From JAEYZM01 sp943372195 (lineage in GTDB: Bacteria; Bacteroidota; Bacteroidia; Sphingobacteriales; Sphingobacteriaceae): a stretch of DNA of 64,000 nt. The notes under the pieces are model-generated. The model searched no databases and was not told the DNA's origin. It saw nothing but the letters and a program-made list of their open reading frames with translations. Below are positions 60,315-64,000 of the stretch, piece after piece. The stretch is taken from the NCBI GenBank assembly GCA_943372195.1, contig CALRXS010000006.1, positions 62,001 to 126,000 on the forward strand, given 5' to 3'. Position 1 is the stretch's first letter, and every line of letters begins with the position of its first letter. The position numbers were made by a program, and so were the translations under genes.

Positions 60315-63300
60315 TTATCGTTTAGCAATGTCGATCACTCTTGTGATTGCAACTTTACCATCTACAATTAATTTAACCATGTAAACACCTGATGCATTTT
60401 CTGTATCTGTATTTTCAAAATTGAATTCGTAAGTACCTGCATCTTGACTTTCATTAGTTGCAATTGTGCTTATTTTTCTTCCAATCATGTCATATACATC
60501 GATTGATACACTGTTAGCATTTTCAGGTAATGTATACTTAATCTTAGTGTTACCTACGAATGGGTTTGGAGCCGCAAATAGGTTGAAGATTTTAGCAAAG
60601 TCATTACCTACAGTTGTTACTGTGATTGTTGATGTTGTAACTGATTTACATCCTGTTGATACATTTGTTACAGTTAATGTAACTGTGTATTGACCTGGAG
60701 CACTGAATACGTGGATAGGTGATGGTAACAATGATGTATTAGATGCACTGTTCGGGTCACCGAAGTTCCAGCTGTATTGATTACCTGCAGCAGGTGTTGA
60801 TGTAAATTGTATTTGCTGTCCTGCTTCTGCAGATACTGCTTGTGATGTAAACGCTGAGTTAGGAGTTGGTTTGTTTGTAACTATCATTGCATCTGTAGTT
60901 GTACAACCACCTACGTTAGTTACAGCAACTGAGTAAGTACCAGCTAAACTAACTTTGATAGTTTGTGTAGTAGCACCTGTTGACCATAAGTAAGTAGAAC
61001 CTACGTTTCCAGCATCTAAAGTAATTGAATCACTTGAACAGATATCTCTGTCAGCACCTAAGTTAACTACTGGAGATAATTTAGGACTAACAACTATAGA
61101 ATCTCTAGAAATACATCCATTAGTTCCAGTTACATCTACCCAGAATGTACCAGTTGTATTAACTAAAATAGTTTGAGTAGTAGCACCTGTTGACCAAGCA
61201 AATGTAGAACCAGCATTTCCTGCATCTAATGTCAATGAAGCACCTGAACATAATTCTTGATCAGCACCCAATGAAACTGTAGGAGCAGGTAAGTTTGTAA
61301 TGTTGATTGTATCAGTTAATGTACAACCAGTTACTGTATTTACTAATACTGTGTATTGACCAGCTTTAGTTACTTGAATTGTTTTAGTTGTTGCACCTGT
61401 TGACCACAAGTATGTAGCACCAGTGTTGCCAGCATCTAAAGTTAATGGTGAACTTTCACAAATTGCTTGATCAGTACCAATGTTAACTGCTGTTGGATTT
61501 ACTAATACTGTTTCAAATGTATCTGTAGATGCACAACCACCAGCATTTGTAACTGTTACAGTGTAAACACCTGCAGTTGATACAGATATTGTTCTAGTAG
61601 TAGCACCTGTTGACCATAAGTAAGATCCATAGTTTGCACCAGCATCTAATACTCTTGTACCACCGATACATACTTGTAATGTATCTGCAAAATTGTTATA
61701 TACAAAAGCAGGAGCAGTTGATACTGTAACCGAATCTGATGCAGTTTGACCCGCTAAATCTGTAACTGTTACTTTGTAAACACCCGCATTAACTGCAGCA
61801 TGAGAAGCTGTATTAACACCCTGCATTGGTAAACCATCATATGTCCAAGCATATGAAACTGAACTACCTGCAGTTGTTGTTGAACTTAATACTGTTGGAG
61901 CAGTACCACAAATTGTAGCTGTTGTAGCACCCAAATCAACTGTTGGTGCTGCTAAAACATTTACTAAAACTGTGTCATTTGCTGTACATACACCATCTCC
62001 AACTGTAGCTACATATGTATATGTACCTGCTCCACCTGTAGGCGTTGCTGTTGGATTAGCAATGTTTGTAGCAGATAAACCTCCGTTTGTTGATTGTGTC
62101 CAGCTATAAGTATACGGTAAACCTTGCTTCAACATCATATCCGGACGAATAGTTGTTGTAAATCCACCTGTTACACTTGTTACGAAGTCTGAGGTAGGTA
62201 AATTATCACCATAAAAATATCTAGTAGTACCTGTTGGGTAGCCAGATGTATAGTATGTTCTTGCATTTGTTGCAGATGATGGTGTACCAGCATCATTGTT
62301 ATTCCAAAGTATTTGTACAACTATGTTTGATACTCCATCCCATACAAATGGTGTTACGAAATTCTGTGTTGCATTAGCGTAACCACCCGCTCCAGGAATA
62401 TAAGTAGGAATAGTTGGAATTACTTCTGTTAAACCTGTCATTACGAAACCTGGAGTTAAGTCATTAATTGTAGTATTAGCTACACTTACACTGTAGTTTC
62501 TCATAGTATCAATACTTTGAACAGGACCTGTACTCCATGCTAATGCTGTAATCTGACCAGCTGATAATCCCTTAGCTGATAATTCTGCAGCAGTAAAAAT
62601 ATATTGTACTTTTTGACCACCAAATAATCTGTAGAAATTATATACAGGTGATAAAAATGATCCATTACCAAATGTTGGTTGACGTTTTACAGCTGCATCA
62701 AATGGGTGTGTTCCACCTACTGGTATATAACCGTCTAAACCTGCGTTGAAAACTGCTTTTAAGTACTCGTCTCTGTAAACATCAGTATTTGTTCTGTTTT
62801 CATTCGCTCTCGGACTGTTATCTTGAGCGGTAATTGAATATCTAACCACAGATCTACCTTGAGCAGGTATTGTACCTGAATAAGTTGAACCAGATGTATT
62901 AGCCATCATAATTGGAGTTTGATCAATCCCATCAGCTGACCAATTAATCCAAACACTATCAATACCTGTTGTATCTGTAATATTTGCAGTTATTGTATGC
63001 GATGTAGAAACACATTGTGAATCTGGTGTTAAAACTACATTGGTTATAATTGGAGCATAGTAATCACCTGGAGGCGCCGGTAAAATATTAACTGAATAAT
63101 CTTCTATCTCACCCCAAGTATAAGATTGATTACAAGGATTCAATGTATCTGCAGCATTAGATGTTTCAATTAACATCACTCGCATGATTGTTTTACCACC
63201 TTGTGTTCCAATTGGTAATTTAACTGTTCCAGATGGAGTTCTTGCATTTGCAGTGTTTGGCACCAATCTCTTAACATATCTTTCTCTTGGTAAATCAAAT

Positions 63301-64000
63301 ACACCATTTTTGTTCACATCAATAAAGATATTTAAAGTCGAAGTATAAAGGTTCGAACCAGAGTTAATGACATTTACTTGATAGTTAATTGGTACTTCAA
63401 CTTGCATTGTCATACCTTGTAAGCTTGCAAAATTTGAATAGGTTTTATTCGACTCAGGATTTGAAGCAATTTGCGTACTTGCACTCTGATTTACGAAATT
63501 ACCGATTTGAACTCTTGCAATATCCTCATCTACGTTACTTGTAGGTATTGAATTACAAGTAATAGGGAATGCCTCTACTTTTCTTACACCTGCCGGCGCA
63601 ACAACAGTTGCATTAACAGTATTACCTTGAATTCTTGCACTACTAAATACCGCATCAATGGTATCACCGATTAGTGCAGATGTGTTAACATCGGTAGTTA
63701 ACCAGAAATAGTTATCTCCAGTCATTAATTGCATTGTATCAGCAAATACTATGTTACCTGCAAATGATAATGGATTAGCACCAAATTGTACTTTGTTTTG
63801 TGAAGTATAGGTACTGTCATTACCAGTATAAACTAATCTTGCAGAACTTAATATACCTAATTTAGTATTAGTAAGGGCTAGTGTTAATCGATCAATTGTA
63901 CTAATAACACCATTTGACATAGTGATTTTAGCAGCAATTACTGGGTTATCATTACTATTCGGATATACAGGAATAGTATTGAATGGTTGGTAACCTGCTA
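60315..64000 (-). CDS. Secreted multidomain protein with T9SS sorting domain (N-terminus outside window)
   Basis: The frame is open from the window end: codons upstream of the first Met at 63920 read GYQPFNTI...NDNPVIAAKIT without a stop, so the true start is outside. About 1228 residues are visible. The first part resembles the N-terminal region of BNR/sialidase-like secreted proteins. A GEVED-like domain follows (FIDVNKNGVFDLPRERY, ending GEIEDYSVNIL), then an unknown region, one divergent Ig-like unit (YAWTYDGLPM), four exact 70-residue repeats, a PKD domain (YSWNFGDPNSASNTS) and a T9SS type A sorting domain (LFAAPNPFVGNTKIKY, VYDMIGRKI, VYMVKLIVDGK). It is exported to the cell surface. 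No enzyme motif was recognised. Confidence 0.88.
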   Translation of the reverse strand, partial: AGYQPFNTIPVYPNSNDNPVIAAKITMSNGVISTIDRLTLALTNTKLGILSSARLVYTGNDSTYTSQNKVQFGANPLSFAGNIVFADTMQLMTGDNYFWLTTDVNTSALIGDTIDAVFSSARIQGNTVNATVVAPAGVRKVEAFPITCNSIPTSNVDEDIARVQIGNFVNQSASTQIASNPESNKTYSNFASLQGMTMQVEVPINYQVNVINSGSNLYTSTLNIFIDVNKNGVFDLPRERYVKRLVPNTANARTPSGTVKLPIGTQGGKTIMRVMLIETSNAADTLNPCNQSYTWGEIEDYSVNILPAPPGDYYAPIITNVVLTPDSQCVSTSHTITANITDTTGIDSVWINWSADGIDQTPIMMANTSGSTYSGTIPAQGRSVVRYSITAQDNSPRANENRTNTDVYRDEYLKAVFNAGLDGYIPVGGTHPFDAAVKRQPTFGNGSFLSPVYNFYRLFGGQKVQYIFTAAELSAKGLSAGQITALAWSTGPVQSIDTMRNYSVSVANTTINDLTPGFVMTGLTEVIPTIPTYIPGAGGYANATQNFVTPFVWDGVSNIVVQILWNNNDAGTPSSATNARTYYTSGYPTGTTRYFYGDNLPTSDFVTSVTGGFTTTIRPDMMLKQGLPYTYSWTQSTNGGLSATNIANPTATPTGGAGTYTYVATVGDGVCTANDTVLVNVLAAPTVDLGATTATICGTAPTVLSSTTTAGSSVSYAWTYDGLPMQGVNTASHAAVNAGVYKVTVTDLAGQTASDSVTVSTAPAFVYNNFADTLQVCIGGTRVLDAGANYGSYLWSTGATTRTISVSTAGVYTVTVTNAGGCASTDTFETVLVNPTAVNIGTDQAICESSPLTLDAGNTGATYLWSTGATTKTIQVTKAGQYTVLVNTVTGCTLTDTINITNLPAPTVSLGADQELCSGASLTLDAGNAGSTFAWSTGATTQTILVNTTGTFWVDVTGTNGCISRDSIVVSPKLSPVVNLGADRDICSSDSITLDAGNVGSTYLWSTGATTQTIKVSLAGTYSVAVTNVGGCTTTDAMIVTNKPTPNSAFTSQAVSAEAGQQIQFTSTPAAGNQYSWNFGDPNSASNTSLLPSPIHVFSAPGQYTVTLTVTNVSTGCKSVTTSTITVTTVGNDFAKIFNLFAAPNPFVGNTKIKYTLPENANSVSIDVYDMIGRKISTIATNESQDAGTYEFNFENTDTENASGVYMVKLIVDGKVAITRVIDIAKR
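60858..61697 (-). repeat. Four tandem 210-nt coding repeats
   Basis: Units of exactly 210 nt at 61697-61488, 61487-61278, 61277-61068 and 61067-60858. The 10-nt marker (T/A)(A/T)GCACCTGT falls at 60971, 61181, 61391 and 61601, exactly 210 nt apart. They encode Ig-like modules with LDAGN and WSTGATT and match those at 51582-52211. Confidence 0.92.

Noticed and set aside
1..64000. tRNA and rRNA genes
   Set aside because: No cloverleaf with a GGTTCGAATCC-like arm and no rRNA signature was found on reading; a short GGTTCGAA match near 63350 lies inside a coding region.

Overview
The window looks like a piece of a low-GC Bacteroidota chromosome. The evidence is in the sequence. Two large secreted proteins end in type IX secretion (T9SS) type A sorting domains. 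At least twelve genes or operons have a TAnnTTTG -7 element, the Bacteroidota promoter motif, and starts without an obvious Shine-Dalgarno sequence are common. The gene content also fits: a DUF4175 protein, a DUF6728-like 50-residue protein, a SecA of about 1100 residues with a C-terminal zinc motif, and the gene order rplM-rpsI-rpsB-tsf. No species can be named from the sequence alone. No rRNA, tRNA, CRISPR array, prophage or transposase gene was seen.

Layout. 1-3.8 kb: two secreted amidohydrolase-family genes, the first cut by the window edge. 4-11.1 kb: a small TonB-C-like secreted protein, a membrane-cytochrome c fusion, HflX, an MsbA-like ABC exporter, a glycosyltransferase, RbfA, a hemolysin III protein, and the pterin enzymes FolE and QueD. 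11.1-11.5 kb: a gene-free stretch full of repeats and hairpins. 11.5-20.4 kb: futalosine hydrolase MqnB, a LolC/E-like permease, a metallo-hydrolase, a pseudo-peptidase/beta-propeller/beta-barrel protein, an EamA transporter, RidA, a DUF6728-like protein and PurD. 20.6-31 kb: SecA, a SPOR protein, Tex, PdhB, an AAA ATPase with a DUF4143/nuclease-like C-terminus sitting between 45-nt inverted repeats, HldD and MqnD. 31-35 kb: a translation block (frr, pyrH, tsf, rpsB, rpsI, rplM). 35-50 kb: two GT-C-like membrane proteins, an aminotransferase, an RsmI-like methylase, a polyprenyl-phosphate-type glycosyltransferase, RarA, an ATP-grasp enzyme, a secreted thioredoxin-like protein, a metallo-beta-lactamase/rhodanese fusion, DUF4175, YbeY and a TIP30-like reductase. 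50-64 kb: a Gly/His-rich lipoprotein, a 2853-residue T9SS protein, an Lrp regulator and a second T9SS protein open at the window end.

Most genes are housekeeping or envelope functions. Menaquinone synthesis by the futalosine route is represented by mqnB and mqnD, about 18 kb apart. Envelope building is represented by hldD, the GT-C/GT2 set, the LolC/E-like permease, the MsbA-like exporter and SecA. Translation is represented by the ribosomal block, frr, rbfA, hflX and ybeY.

The most unusual signal is between the genes. Six intergenic regions carry arrays of 7-nt units (CTAGTCA, CTAGCTA, GTATTAT/GTACAAA, GTATTGA/GTACTGC, TTAATTC and ATTCTGA types). The blocks are usually exactly four units (28 nt) and are often paired as inverted repeats. 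The second is the AAA ATPase gene, bracketed by two inverted 45-nt elements (38 of 45 identical) that are themselves palindromic; one carries the gene's stop codon and the other lies just upstream of its promoter.
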